64,000 bases of DNA, taken from Arsukibacterium perlucidum DSM 18276. Lineage in GTDB: Bacteria; Pseudomonadota; Gammaproteobacteria; Enterobacterales; Alteromonadaceae. Of this stretch, positions 11,746-20,356 are shown piece after piece. The stretch covers positions 88,261-152,260 of the forward strand of contig NZ_KB907708.1 in the NCBI RefSeq assembly GCF_000382165.1, read 5' to 3'. The notes beneath the pieces are model-generated. The model was given only the letters and a program-made list of their open reading frames with translations. It was not told the origin of the DNA and made no database searches. A program made the position numbers and the translations under genes. The first letter of the stretch is position 1, and each line of letters opens with the position of its first letter.

Positions 11746-12555
11746 ATGACCATAAAACACACTGCTGTTAACAATAAAGTGATCTGGATCACCGGTGCTT
11801 CTGGTGGTATTGGTGAGGCACTGGCCCGTGAGCTGGCAGCTGATGGGGCCAGACTGATCTTGAGTGCCCGGCGTCAATCTGAATTGGAGCGGGTGCGCAC
11901 CAGCCTGCCTAATGCAGCAGCTCACCTGATACTGGCGTTGGATATTACTGACAGTCAGGCGATTGGCCTGGCTATTAACACCATTTCAGCGCAAATTGGT
12001 GGCCTGGACTGGCTTATCAATAATGCCGGTATCAGCCAACGCGCGTTGATCACCGACACTACCCTGGATACTGAACGCAAACTATTCGAAGTTGATTACT
12101 TTTCCCAGATTAATTTAACCCGCCAGGCTCTGCCCTTATTGCTGGCCGACGGCGGCGGCAAGGTGGTGTTTGTCTCTTCGGTAGCCGGTTTAGTGGGCAC
12201 CCAGTATCGCGGCAGCTACTCTGCTGCTAAGGCTGCATTGCACTTGTGGGCTAATAGCTTACGGGCTGAGCTGTTTGCACAAGGGCTTACGGTAGCAACC
12301 ATTTTCCCGGGCTTTGTGAAAACAGAAGTGTCACGGAACGCTTTAACCGGAGATGGCAGCGCTCTGGGTGAAATGGACGATGCTCAGGCAAAAGCCATGA
12401 GCGCAGAACTGTTTGCAGAAAAAGCAGTTAAGGCACTGATTAACGGTAAAAGTTACATTGTTATAGGTGGCTTAAAGGAACGGTTGGGTGCCTGGGTATC
12501 GCGGCTATCACCAGAATTGCTGTATAAAATGATCCCTAAAAGCAAAGTACGCTGA
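11746..12555 (+). CDS. Short-chain dehydrogenase/reductase (classical SDR)
   Basis: 269 aa, NAD(P)-dependent oxidoreductase of unknown substrate. The cofactor motif TGASGGIGEALAREL is at about 17-31, followed by NNAGIS near 92, the catalytic serine in VFVSSVAG, and the catalytic YxxxK as YSAAKAALHLW near 158. ARRQ after the second strand favours NADP(H). The C-terminus SPELLYKMIPKSKVR resembles membrane-associated DHRS7-like SDRs. RBS AGGGA eight bases before the ATG. Confidence 0.9.
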   Translation: MTIKHTAVNNKVIWITGASGGIGEALARELAADGARLILSARRQSELERVRTSLPNAAAHLILALDITDSQAIGLAINTISAQIGGLDWLINNAGISQRALITDTTLDTERKLFEVDYFSQINLTRQALPLLLADGGGKVVFVSSVAGLVGTQYRGSYSAAKAALHLWANSLRAELFAQGLTVATIFPGFVKTEVSRNALTGDGSALGEMDDAQAKAMSAELFAEKAVKALINGKSYIVIGGLKERLGAWVSRLSPELLYKMIPKSKVR

Positions 12556-12616
12556 CTAACCCTGACAGGCTGGCACTTCCTGCAAACTGCCCTTTACAAC
12601 AAAACACAATAATCTT

Positions 12617-12657
12617 TTGATCTGTATCAAGCCATATCACTGCTGTTGAACTAGGCT
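12617..12657 (+). promoter_or_regulatory. FNR-type promoter (perfect TTGAT-N4-ATCAA box)
   Basis: TTGATCTGTATCAA at 12617-12630 matches the FNR consensus at every defined base. A -10-like TAGGCT at 12652-12657 sits about 29 bp from the box centre, the geometry of a class II FNR-activated promoter with the box near -41.5. The start codon of the GlgC-like gene follows at 12692. This predicts anaerobic induction of that gene. Confidence 0.75.
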
Positions 12658-12691
12658 TAATGGCACTCTAAGCCAGCCTGGTAAATTAACT

Positions 12692-13663
12692 ATGTCAGCG
12701 GTGTTAAGTGTTTTACTGGCCGGTGGCTGTGGCAGCCGCTTGCGTCCTTTGACCTTACATCAGGCCAAACCTGCGGTGCCTTTTGCTGGCCGCTTCCGGA
12801 TAATTGATTTTGTCTTAAGTAATTTACTGCATTCTGGCTTTACCGACCTGCTGATATTAACCCAATATCAGGCCGCAGGCCTGGAGCACTACTTACAACG
12901 ATACTGGTTAAGCCGCTTTCAGCATCAGGGCTTTTTGCACTGTTGCGCTGCGCCGGCAAATGCAAATGTTGGCACCGCTGGGGCCGTGGCTATGCAATTA
13001 AGCCAGATCCGCGACTTGCGGCCACAGTATATCGCCCTGTTAAGTGCTGACCATATTTACAAAATGGACTACCGGCAATTATTGCAGTTTCATCTGCGGC
13101 AACTGGCCGCCGTCACTGTGGCGGCGGTCGCTATACCCAAAGAGCATGCCCACCACTTTGGCATTATTCAGACTGACGCCAATGGCCGGATGATCGGTTT
13201 TATTGAAAAACCTCAGACACCTCCTCCCTGTATGCCAGGCAAACCAGGTTATGTATTGGCGTCTATGGGAAACTATTTGTTTAATGCCAGTGCCCTGGAG
13301 CAAGCACTGATGTCATGCCAACCCGGTCAACACCTCGATTTTGGCCAGCACGTGTTACCAGCCTTGTTCCAACAACATGCTGTTTATGTTTACGATTTTG
13401 CTGACAATCTGTTACCAGGCACCCAGGCGCTGGCCGGTTACTGGCGTGATGTCGGCACGCTTAATGCCTACTATGCGGCGCAGCAAGATGTGCTAAACCA
13501 TCGAAGCTGGCTGCAAGGCCCGCAGCAGCCCTGGCCAATTCTGAGCGGTGACGCAATTACCCGGGTAAGGCCCCGCCATCAGTTGTGCAAAGTGCAACCG
13601 ATGACAGGTGGCAGGCCTTGTTACGCGGCTAAACACTACGGCCTGCAACAACGAGCCAATTAG
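12692..13663 (+). CDS. GlgC-like sugar nucleotidyltransferase lacking the C-terminal beta-helix
   Basis: 323 aa. The nucleotidyltransferase domain is clearly of the ADP-glucose pyrophosphorylase family: LAGGCGSRLRPLT, RIIDFVLSNLLHSG, LSADHIYKMDY, FIEKP, ASMGNYLFN and GYWRDVGTLNAYY. E. coli GlgC has 431 residues; here the protein ends about 55 residues after the YWRDVGT motif, so the left-handed beta-helix domain used for allostery and tetramer contacts is missing. The usual RGTADA active-site stretch reads VGTAGA, losing R and D. No other glycogen gene is nearby. It may be a specialised or non-catalytic paralogue; true glucose-1-phosphate adenylyltransferase activity is uncertain. Preceded by a perfect FNR box. 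Confidence 0.8.
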   Translation: MSAVLSVLLAGGCGSRLRPLTLHQAKPAVPFAGRFRIIDFVLSNLLHSGFTDLLILTQYQAAGLEHYLQRYWLSRFQHQGFLHCCAAPANANVGTAGAVAMQLSQIRDLRPQYIALLSADHIYKMDYRQLLQFHLRQLAAVTVAAVAIPKEHAHHFGIIQTDANGRMIGFIEKPQTPPPCMPGKPGYVLASMGNYLFNASALEQALMSCQPGQHLDFGQHVLPALFQQHAVYVYDFADNLLPGTQALAGYWRDVGTLNAYYAAQQDVLNHRSWLQGPQQPWPILSGDAITRVRPRHQLCKVQPMTGGRPCYAAKHYGLQQRAN

Positions 13664-13692
13664 CTGACAACAGAGTAAGTTCGCTGCGGACC

Positions 13693-14934
13693 TTACTGAT
13701 AGTAATTGTCTGGCAGCTCAATCCGCGCCACGCCAGAGGCTACTGCCGCTTCAGCAACAGCACGGGCAACCCGTGGCAGCAACCTTGGGTCCATTGGCTT
13801 GGGTATAATATAGGCTTTGCCAAATTCCAGTTTATCGATTTGGGCGGCCTGCAGCACTGCAGCTGGCACCGGCTCTTTGGCGATCGCACGAATGGCATTA
13901 ACTGCAGCAATTTTCATTTCATCGTTGATAACACTGGCGCGCACATCGAGTGCGCCACGAAAAATAAACGGGAAACACAAAACATTATTAACCTGATTAG
14001 GATAATCAGAACGACCGGTCGCCATAATCAAATCTTTACGGGCTGCATGGGCCAGTGCCGGTTTTATTTCAGGGTCAGGATTGGAACAAGCGAAAATCAC
14101 CGGATTTGGCGCCATTAATTGCAAAGCCTCGGGTGGCAGCACATCCGGGCCGGACACCCCGACAAATACATCAGCGCCGTTTAGTGCATCTTCCAGGGTT
14201 CGTTTATCTGTGTTGTTAGCGAACAGCAATTTGTACTGGTTTAAGTCATCACGCCGGGTATGAATAACCCCTTTGGTATCCAGCATATAGATATGCTCGC
14301 GCTGCGCGCCACATTTGATCAGCAGCTCCATACAGGCGATAGCAGCTGCGCCGGCACCCATACAGACAATAATAGCTTTGTTGATGTCTTTACCCTGAAT
14401 TTCCAGCGCGTTCAGCATGCCAGCGGCCGTAACGATAGCGGTACCATGCTGATCATCATGAAATACCGGTATTTTACAGCGTTTAATCAACTCTTTTTCA
14501 ATTTCAAAGCATTCCGGCGCTTTAATATCTTCCAGGTTAATACCACCAAAGGTATCTGCGATATTGGCAACCGTATTAATAAATTCTTCAGTAGTGCGAT
14601 GGCTGACTTCAATATCAATCGAGTCCAGATTGGCAAAACGTTTAAACAGCAAAGCCTTACCTTCCATAACCGGCTTGGAGGCCATAGGCCCTAAATTACC
14701 TAAGCCAAGAATTGCCGTGCCATTGGTAATTACCGCCACCAGATTGCCTTTGGCGGTATATTTGTAGACATTGTCAACGTCAGCCGCAATTTCGCGCACC
14801 GGCTCCGCCACGCCGGGACTATATGCCAGCGCCAGATCTTTTACGGTTTCTGCCGGCTTACTGATTTCAATACTAATTTTGCCCGGGGTCGGCTCTGCAT
14901 GGTACCTCAGTGCCTGCTCTCTGAAATCTGACAT
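13693..14934 (-). CDS. NADP-dependent malic enzyme, short form
   Basis: 413 aa. Oxidative decarboxylation of malate to pyruvate. Conserved stretches are LALAYSPGVAEPVREI, NGTAILGLGNLGP, KPVMEGKALLFK, the metal-site segment INLEDIKAPECFEIE, FHDDQHGTAIV, and the dinucleotide-binding CMGAGAAAIAC. It corresponds to the N-terminal half of MaeB and lacks the phosphotransacetylase-like C-terminal domain (E. coli MaeB is 759 aa). RBS AGGAAAAC before the ATG. Convergent with the GlgC-like gene, with only 29 bp between stop codons. NADP rather than NAD preference is a family expectation, not visible here. Confidence 0.9.
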   Translation of the reverse strand: MSDFREQALRYHAEPTPGKISIEISKPAETVKDLALAYSPGVAEPVREIAADVDNVYKYTAKGNLVAVITNGTAILGLGNLGPMASKPVMEGKALLFKRFANLDSIDIEVSHRTTEEFINTVANIADTFGGINLEDIKAPECFEIEKELIKRCKIPVFHDDQHGTAIVTAAGMLNALEIQGKDINKAIIVCMGAGAAAIACMELLIKCGAQREHIYMLDTKGVIHTRRDDLNQYKLLFANNTDKRTLEDALNGADVFVGVSGPDVLPPEALQLMAPNPVIFACSNPDPEIKPALAHAARKDLIMATGRSDYPNQVNNVLCFPFIFRGALDVRASVINDEMKIAAVNAIRAIAKEPVPAAVLQAAQIDKLEFGKAYIIPKPMDPRLLPRVARAVAEAAVASGVARIELPDNYYQ

Positions 14935-15489
14935 CTTGTTTTCCTGCTTATAATGAGTGAGGGTAACTTCTGATTGTTATTGTTATGCGACGGCGATACG
15001 GTGATCTTACCAGCGCAGCTGCGCCTTACTGACCATACCACTTTAGTCTTATTGCCAGCTGTTATAGCAACTTCAGCCGCAATCGCCAAGCCCACACCTG
15101 GCACGAAATTTCCCTTATCAGGTAAAAATCAACATAATCCGGATACTTTGCGCTTCCGCTATCGATTAAGATTGCGATTATTGTGATTAACTATCAGCAA
15201 ATGTAGCCACCTGTTTCAGCTCAAAATGCTGGCAATTCAGGCGTGTAGCCATCTAAAAGCCTCATTCGGAATTGCATAATCAGCTAAATGATGGAAAATA
15301 AACCATTTTTTTTATTAATAACGACTATTTGCTTAAAAAACCAGCAGATAATCATAGTTCTGATTTACTAACCAAGCTCCCCCCAGGCAATACATTTGTT
15401 TACAGTTTGCTGTCCCTATTGTCTTGACCCTGCAGACTGAGTGGCCGATCATTGTCATATAAATTTTTTGTAAACAGGCTGGGGGAATA
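14935..15489. other. 555-bp intergenic region between divergent genes
   Basis: No convincing gene. Short open frames have no ribosome sites or recognisable protein character. A 12-bp palindrome GCGCAGCTGCGC lies at 15013-15024. A possible -10 (TATAAA, 15458-15463) precedes the Sel1 gene but has no good -35 at normal spacing. The stretch should contain the promoters of the malic enzyme and Sel1 genes; a small RNA cannot be excluded by eye. Confidence 0.5.
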
Positions 15490-16395
15490 ATGCAAGCATC
15501 ACGGATAGTAAGCGCGATAGCGCTTAGCCTAACACTGACTTTTACCGGAGTGAGCAGCATGCCTGCCATGGCAGCAGCCGGAGCAAAGGTATGTCAAGGT
15601 GACCAGTGTGCAAATGAGATGCGGCGCTTGATTAAACTGGCGCGCAGTGGTAGCGGTGACGCAGCGGCATTTGTTGCCATGGCTTACGCGTCTGGCGATG
15701 GACTGGAACTCGACCACAAAGAAGCAGCACGTTTTATTAAGCTTGGCGTCAGGCATCGTAACCCAATGGCAACCTACCTGATGTCAGATTGGTATCGTAA
15801 TGGTTTTGTGCTGGAGCAGGATACCGCTCAGGCCGATAAATTATTAGCCCAGGCGGTGCAAAGTGATTACCCGCCTGCCATGTACCAGCAGGCGTTGTTA
15901 TATTTACAAACTGACGATGAAACCAGAGTAACTGAAGCTGTTAGTTTGCTTGAGAAAGCAGCCGAAAATAAACTAATGAACGCGATGTTTCTGCTGGCAA
16001 GGCTGAAGCAGACAGGCACCGCCACAGAGCAGGATTTAGCCGGAGCCGGTGCTTTATACAAAGCATTAACGCTGGCGCGTCACCCTCAGGCTCGTGACTA
16101 TCTGCAACAGGTAATAGACGAAATGGCCACGGACCAGCAGCAAACTGAGCTGATTACCGACTTCAGAAGTGTTGATGATATTGAAGTTATTCAGGTACGT
16201 GGCCAGAAAATGGAAGCTAATGTGATGCTGGATGGTTTAGTAAGGCGGCTTAATGCCAGTGGCAAATATGATCGCCGCTCTATTGGCAGCCGGATCAGCG
16301 GCGTTAGCTGTGAGAATTCAGGTTCTGCCTGCGCGTCAGTCAAACCAGATAAAGGTGCCAGCTCTCTAGGTGAAGTATTAAGCGGTAGCAAGTAA
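15490..16395 (+). CDS. Secreted Sel1-repeat protein
   Basis: 301 aa. A signal peptide (residues 1-29, hydrophobic core then PAMAAAGA) predicts export. Residues 45-210 contain Sel1/TPR-like units of about 36 residues, such as GDAAAFVAMAYASGDGLELDHKEAARFI and NPMATYLMSDWYRNGFVLEQDTAQADKLL. The C-terminal 80 residues (from FRSVDDIEVIQVRGQ) are not recognised and contain two cysteines close together. Sel1 proteins usually act as protein-interaction scaffolds; the partner is unknown. RBS GGGGGA just before the ATG. Confidence 0.85.
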   Translation: MQASRIVSAIALSLTLTFTGVSSMPAMAAAGAKVCQGDQCANEMRRLIKLARSGSGDAAAFVAMAYASGDGLELDHKEAARFIKLGVRHRNPMATYLMSDWYRNGFVLEQDTAQADKLLAQAVQSDYPPAMYQQALLYLQTDDETRVTEAVSLLEKAAENKLMNAMFLLARLKQTGTATEQDLAGAGALYKALTLARHPQARDYLQQVIDEMATDQQQTELITDFRSVDDIEVIQVRGQKMEANVMLDGLVRRLNASGKYDRRSIGSRISGVSCENSGSACASVKPDKGASSLGEVLSGSK

Positions 16396-16400
16396 CTATT

Positions 16401-16446
16401 AGCTATAACTGCCCCGACAGCTATAACTGCCCTGACAGCTGAAACT
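16401..16446. repeat. 18-bp tandem repeat, two and a half copies
   Basis: AGCTATAACTGCCCCGAC at 16401-16418 is repeated with one change at 16419-16436, followed by a partial, diverged third unit to 16446. It lies just after the Sel1 stop codon and before the terminator. Confidence 0.85.
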
Positions 16447-16463
16447 AAGTAGCAAGCTGCAAT

Positions 16464-16491
16464 AAAAAAAGCACCCGAAGGTGCTTTTTTT
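16464..16491. terminator. Bidirectional terminator between the Sel1 gene and rpmE
   Basis: A-run, GCACC-CGAA-GGTGC hairpin, T-run. The symmetric flanks serve both the rightward Sel1 gene and the leftward rpmE. Confidence 0.9.
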
Positions 16492-16513
16492 GTGTGCGAC
16501 ATATCCAGGCGAA

Positions 16514-16726
16514 TTAACGATTGCCCAGCACCGCGAAACGTTTTTTGAAGCGGTCAACCCGGCCGCCAACGTCTAATACTTTCTGCTTACCAGTATAGAA
16601 CGGGTGGCAGCTTGAACATACGTCCAAGTGAATATCTTTGCACAGGGCTGAGTGCGTTTTGAAGCTGTTACCGCAAGTACAGGTTGCAGTAATTTCTTTG
16701 TATTCTGGGTGGATACCTGGTTTCAT
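16514..16726 (-). CDS. rpmE: 50S ribosomal protein L31, zinc-binding form
   Basis: 70 aa, standard length. The start [12 protein letters not shown] and the four cysteines C16, C18, C37 and C40 identify the zinc-containing (C+) L31, not the zinc-independent YkgM/RpmE2 type. In E. coli rpmE lies next to metJ and is divergent from priA; the priA neighbour is kept here while about 7.5 kb separates it from metJ. Confidence 0.98.
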   Translation of the reverse strand: MKPGIHPEYKEITATCTCGNSFKTHSALCKDIHLDVCSSCHPFYTGKQKVLDVGGRVDRFKKRFAVLGNR

Positions 16727-16929
16727 GGGTTACCTCGTTAGGCCGTATCGCTATCTGGTCATCATGTGCCAGACACCATACGTAATTACAGTTAATTAAG
16801 GGCGCGTAGCTTAATAGATAGCCAGCAAAGTTGCAACTGTCATACCGGCTTATTTACAACTTTGTTTTACTTGGCAGTGGCCAGAGTGCACCTTACACTA
16901 TGGCTTGCCTAACCTGAAGGATTTTAGCT

Positions 16930-19104
16930 GTGTCAGTTATTCGCGTTGCTCTGCCGTTGCCATTACGACAACACTTTGATTATTTGCTTAGTGCCGGCCA
17001 GCAGGTGCAGATTGGCAGCAGGCTGCGGGTTCCTTTTGGCAAGCGCGAGTTAATTGGTATTGCCTGGCAACTTAATCCCGCTGATCATTATCCTTTGGCG
17101 CAGTTAAAACCAGTGATCAGTGTTATTGATAAGCAGCCCGTATTAAGTGACACCCTGCGCCAGTTGCTGACTTTTGCGGCCGAGTACTATCATCATCCGC
17201 TGGGGGAAGTATTAACGGCTGCCCTGCCCGCATTACTGCGGGAAGGCAAAGACCTGGCAGAGTACCAGCAATATGCCTGGCGCCTCACCGCTGCCGGCAC
17301 GGATGCCAGCGCGGCAGACTTTAAACGCTCGGCCCGTCAATTAGCATTATTCCAGGCGCTGCAGGCTGGCCCTGTGCCAGCTATTGAGTTACTGATCAGT
17401 CATCCGCGCACCGCTTTTAAGCAACTTGCAGATAAAGGCCTGATTGAGCAACAGGTATTGCCACTGACCCCCTTTAGCCAGCAAGGTCTGAAACAACCCG
17501 CATTGCGGCTGACAGCCGACCAGGCATTAGCTGTGACTGCAATTAATCAGGCTGCCGGCCGTTTTCAGAGTTTGTTACTGGAAGGGGTCACGGGTTCAGG
17601 CAAAACAGAAGTTTACCTGCAAGCTATCGCCCCACTGCTCGACGCCGGTCAGCAGGTGCTATTGATAGTGCCGGAAATAGGCCTTACCCCGCAAACACTC
17701 TCCCGCTTTCAGAGTCGTTTTCAGGCGCCGGTACTGTGCTGGCATTCCAACCTGACTGATACAGAGCGCCTGAACTGCTGGCAACAAACGCAGGCTGGCA
17801 GCGCCGCTATTGTCGTCGGCACTCGCTCAGCCTTGTTTTTACCTTTTGCCCGCCTCGGTTTAATTATTATTGATGAAGAGCATGATCAATCACTAAAACA
17901 GCAGGATGGCTTTCGCTATCACGCCAGGGATCTGGCGATTAAACGGGCAGCCATTGAGCATTGTCCTATTTTGCTTGGCTCAGCAACGCCGTCATTGGAA
18001 AGCCTGTACAATTGTCAGCAGCAACGCTTTATTCACCTTAGCCTGCATAACCGGGCTGGTGGCCAGGCTATGCCGCGTTACCAACTGGTAGATTTAAAAC
18101 AGCAGGTGCTGCAATTTGGTCTGGCCAGCCAGACGTTGCAGTATATTCGCCAGCAGCTGCAGCAAGGCATGCAGGTAATGTTATTTTTAAACCGGCGTGG
18201 CTTTGCCCCGGCATTGAGCTGCCAAGAGTGCGGCTGGCTGACGGAATGCCATCGCTGCAGTGCATTTACCACCTATCATAAACAAAGCAGACAGCTGGTA
18301 TGTCACCACTGCGGTGCAATAAAAGCAGTGCCGCGCCAATGCAAACAATGTGGCAGCGCCCGCTTAGCACCTGTTGGACAAGGCACCGAGCAGCTGGAAG
18401 AAAATTTACAGCAATTGTTCCCGGATGTTGCGATTACCCGGCTTGATCGCGACACGACGCGCCGCAAGGGGGCGTTAGCAAGCGCGCTTGATAGCATCAA
18501 TCAAAGTGGCCCACGACTGATATTGGGTACCCAGATGCTGGCTAAAGGCCATCACTTTCCATTCGTAACCCTGGTGGTTATTGTCGATGTCGATGGCGCT
18601 CTGTACAGCAGCGATTTCAGAGCCCCGGAGCAACTCGGCCAGTTGCTTACTCAGGTAGCCGGCAGGGCAGGCCGGGGCAGCAATCCGGGCACCGTATTAC
18701 TGCAGACGCATTACCCGGAGCATGTGCTGCTGCAGGATATTATTCAAAATGGCTATGCCTCTTTTGCCCGCAGCGCCCTGCTGGAAAGGCAGCACACCCG
18801 CTTGCCGCCATACCAGCATCTGGCGTTATTCCGGGCAGAAGCGCTGCAAAGCACCCTGTGCCAACAATGGTTATCAGAGCTGGTGAGCCTGGCTAAAACT
18901 TTGCCAGGGCTGGAGTTATTGGGGCCTGTCAGTTCGCCAATGGAAAAACGGGCCGGCAAATACCGCTGGCAGTTACAGCTATATAGCAGCCAGCGGCCGC
19001 AGCTGCATCAGGCACTAAATACATTGCTGGCGGCGTTGCAAAGCTGGCCACTAAGCCGCCAGCTAAAGTGGCAGCTGGATGTCGATCCAATCGATCTGAG
19101 TTAA
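16930..19104 (+). CDS. priA: Primosomal replication-restart helicase PriA
   Basis: 724 aa (E. coli 732). Recognises stalled forks and loads the replicative helicase. The 3' DNA-binding domain is at about 1-110; Walker A GVTGSGKTE near 220; DEEH box (IIDEEHDQS) near 315. A zinc-binding insert has eight cysteines in CQECGWLTECHRC and CHHCGAI...CKQCGS (about 435-480), then helicase motifs GTQMLAKGHHFP and QVAGRAGRG. The start is GTG at 16930 with AAGGA upstream. First gene of a priA-ftsN-hslV-hslU run. Confidence 0.98.
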   Translation: MSVIRVALPLPLRQHFDYLLSAGQQVQIGSRLRVPFGKRELIGIAWQLNPADHYPLAQLKPVISVIDKQPVLSDTLRQLLTFAAEYYHHPLGEVLTAALPALLREGKDLAEYQQYAWRLTAAGTDASAADFKRSARQLALFQALQAGPVPAIELLISHPRTAFKQLADKGLIEQQVLPLTPFSQQGLKQPALRLTADQALAVTAINQAAGRFQSLLLEGVTGSGKTEVYLQAIAPLLDAGQQVLLIVPEIGLTPQTLSRFQSRFQAPVLCWHSNLTDTERLNCWQQTQAGSAAIVVGTRSALFLPFARLGLIIIDEEHDQSLKQQDGFRYHARDLAIKRAAIEHCPILLGSATPSLESLYNCQQQRFIHLSLHNRAGGQAMPRYQLVDLKQQVLQFGLASQTLQYIRQQLQQGMQVMLFLNRRGFAPALSCQECGWLTECHRCSAFTTYHKQSRQLVCHHCGAIKAVPRQCKQCGSARLAPVGQGTEQLEENLQQLFPDVAITRLDRDTTRRKGALASALDSINQSGPRLILGTQMLAKGHHFPFVTLVVIVDVDGALYSSDFRAPEQLGQLLTQVAGRAGRGSNPGTVLLQTHYPEHVLLQDIIQNGYASFARSALLERQHTRLPPYQHLALFRAEALQSTLCQQWLSELVSLAKTLPGLELLGPVSSPMEKRAGKYRWQLQLYSSQRPQLHQALNTLLAALQSWPLSRQLKWQLDVDPIDLS

Positions 19105-19191
19105 CTGCATTGGTGCTGCTTATTTCTTTTTCAGACTAAGCAGGTAGAATAGCGCCAGTGAATACATAAGCCAGGTTGTTAAGCTGTCAAT

Positions 19192-19767
19192 ATGCCGCAA
19201 AAAGATTACGTAAAAACTGCCCGTCCCAAGCCGAAAGCCAAACCCCGGGCTACTAACACGCGCCGGGGCAATAGCCGGCCGGCACAAGGTGCAAGTCGTC
19301 CCTGGCTCCTGATTATTATCACGGCATTGCTGCTCGGTAGTTTTGGCTGGTTTTTATGGTATTTAAAACAGCAACCAGCCAACACGCAACAGCCCCCTGC
19401 AAAAGTGAGCCAGAGCAAACCCGTTGTTGATGAGCTGCCTGCTAAGCCGATTGCCGAGCCTTACCAATACATTAAAGAACTAGAAAATAAAGAAGTACAA
19501 GTGGAGGTAGACACTACAGAGCGCGAAAATCTGGGGCCCTTTCAAATGCAATGTGGTTCATTCCGTCAGGCCGAACAAGCCGAAGCTATGCGTGCTCAGA
19601 TTGCTTTTGCCGGCTTTGCCTCTGCCGTGCGCCGCACCGAAGGCAGTAATGGCGTCTGGTATCGGGTGGTATTAGGTCCTTATGATTCGAAACGTCAGGC
19701 CACTGCCGATCGCAACCGGCTGCAGCAACAAAATATCAATGGCTGTCGGATCTGGAACTGGACTTGA
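19192..19767 (+). CDS. ftsN: SPOR-domain cell division protein, FtsN-like (short)
   Basis: 191 aa inner-membrane protein. A very basic cytoplasmic tail of about 37 residues is followed by one membrane helix (38-58), a periplasmic linker and a C-terminal SPOR domain (about 114-191; FQMQCGSFRQAEQAEAMRAQI, VWYRVVLGPYDS), which binds denuded septal peptidoglycan. The position between priA and hslV is where E. coli has ftsN (319 aa). Here the linker is much shorter; the essential periplasmic segment may be reduced to the YQYIKELENKEVQVEV region. The identification rests on synteny plus topology. Confidence 0.85.
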   Translation: MPQKDYVKTARPKPKAKPRATNTRRGNSRPAQGASRPWLLIIITALLLGSFGWFLWYLKQQPANTQQPPAKVSQSKPVVDELPAKPIAEPYQYIKELENKEVQVEVDTTERENLGPFQMQCGSFRQAEQAEAMRAQIAFAGFASAVRRTEGSNGVWYRVVLGPYDSKRQATADRNRLQQQNINGCRIWNWT

Positions 19768-19792
19768 AAAGCAGAGCCTCCAGCCACACTTA
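19763..19792 (+). promoter_or_regulatory. Candidate sigma-32 heat-shock promoter for hslVU
   Basis: CTTGAAA (19763-19769), a 14-bp spacer, then CCACACTTA (19784-19792). The -35 matches the sigma-32 consensus fully and the -10 matches CCCCATNTA at 6 of its 8 defined bases. It overlaps the ftsN stop codon and lies about 35 bp before hslV, which is heat-shock controlled in E. coli. Confidence 0.5.
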
Positions 19793-19826
19793 AGCCCTAG
19801 GTTCATTCGCCATAGGGCAAAAATCC

Positions 19827-20345
19827 ATGACAACTATCGTTTCTGTTCGCCGTAATGGCCATGTCGCTATTGGCGGCGATGGCCAGGTGTCGTTAGGTAA
19901 TACCGTAATGAAAGGTAATGCCCGTAAGGTACGCCGGCTCTATAACAACAAAGTGCTGGCCGGTTTTGCCGGGGGTACTGCTGATGCTTTCACTTTATTT
20001 GAACGTTTTGAAGCTAAACTTGAACTACACCAGGGCCATTTAATGCGGGCGGCGGTAGAACTGGCTAAAGACTGGCGCACCGATCGTATGCTGCGCAAGC
20101 TCGAAGCACTGTTGGCCGTCGCTGATGCTAACTGCTCATTGATTATTACTGGCAACGGCGACGTTATTCAGCCAGAGCAGGATTTAATTGCTATTGGCAG
20201 CGGCGGCCCTTACGCCCAGGCTGCCGCCACCGCTTTATTACAAAACACCGAGCTTAGCGCCCAGGATATTGTTGAGAAAAGCTTAACGATTGCTGGTGAT
20301 ATCTGTGTATACACCAATCAGCAACACACCATTGAACAACTTTAA
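19827..20345 (+). CDS. hslV: ATP-dependent protease HslUV, peptidase subunit
   Basis: 172 aa. N-terminal threonine peptidase: after removal of Met1 the sequence begins [10 protein letters not shown], with T2 as nucleophile, followed by the conserved [23 protein letters not shown] and [14 protein letters not shown]. Forms double hexamers capped by HslU. Separated from hslU by 11 bp. Confidence 0.98.
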   Translation: MTTIVSVRRNGHVAIGGDGQVSLGNTVMKGNARKVRRLYNNKVLAGFAGGTADAFTLFERFEAKLELHQGHLMRAAVELAKDWRTDRMLRKLEALLAVADANCSLIITGNGDVIQPEQDLIAIGSGGPYAQAAATALLQNTELSAQDIVEKSLTIAGDICVYTNQQHTIEQL

Positions 20346-20356
20346 GCAGGTTTATT

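Noticed and set aside
13674..13697. AGTAAG...CTTACT inverted repeat between the GlgC-like gene and malic enzyme
   Set aside because: A 6-bp stem with a 12-base loop and no T-run; too weak to call a terminator.
14974..15186. Possible 70-aa gene in the intergenic region left of the Sel1 gene
   Set aside because: No ribosome site, no family resemblance and a low-complexity end; not supported as a gene.
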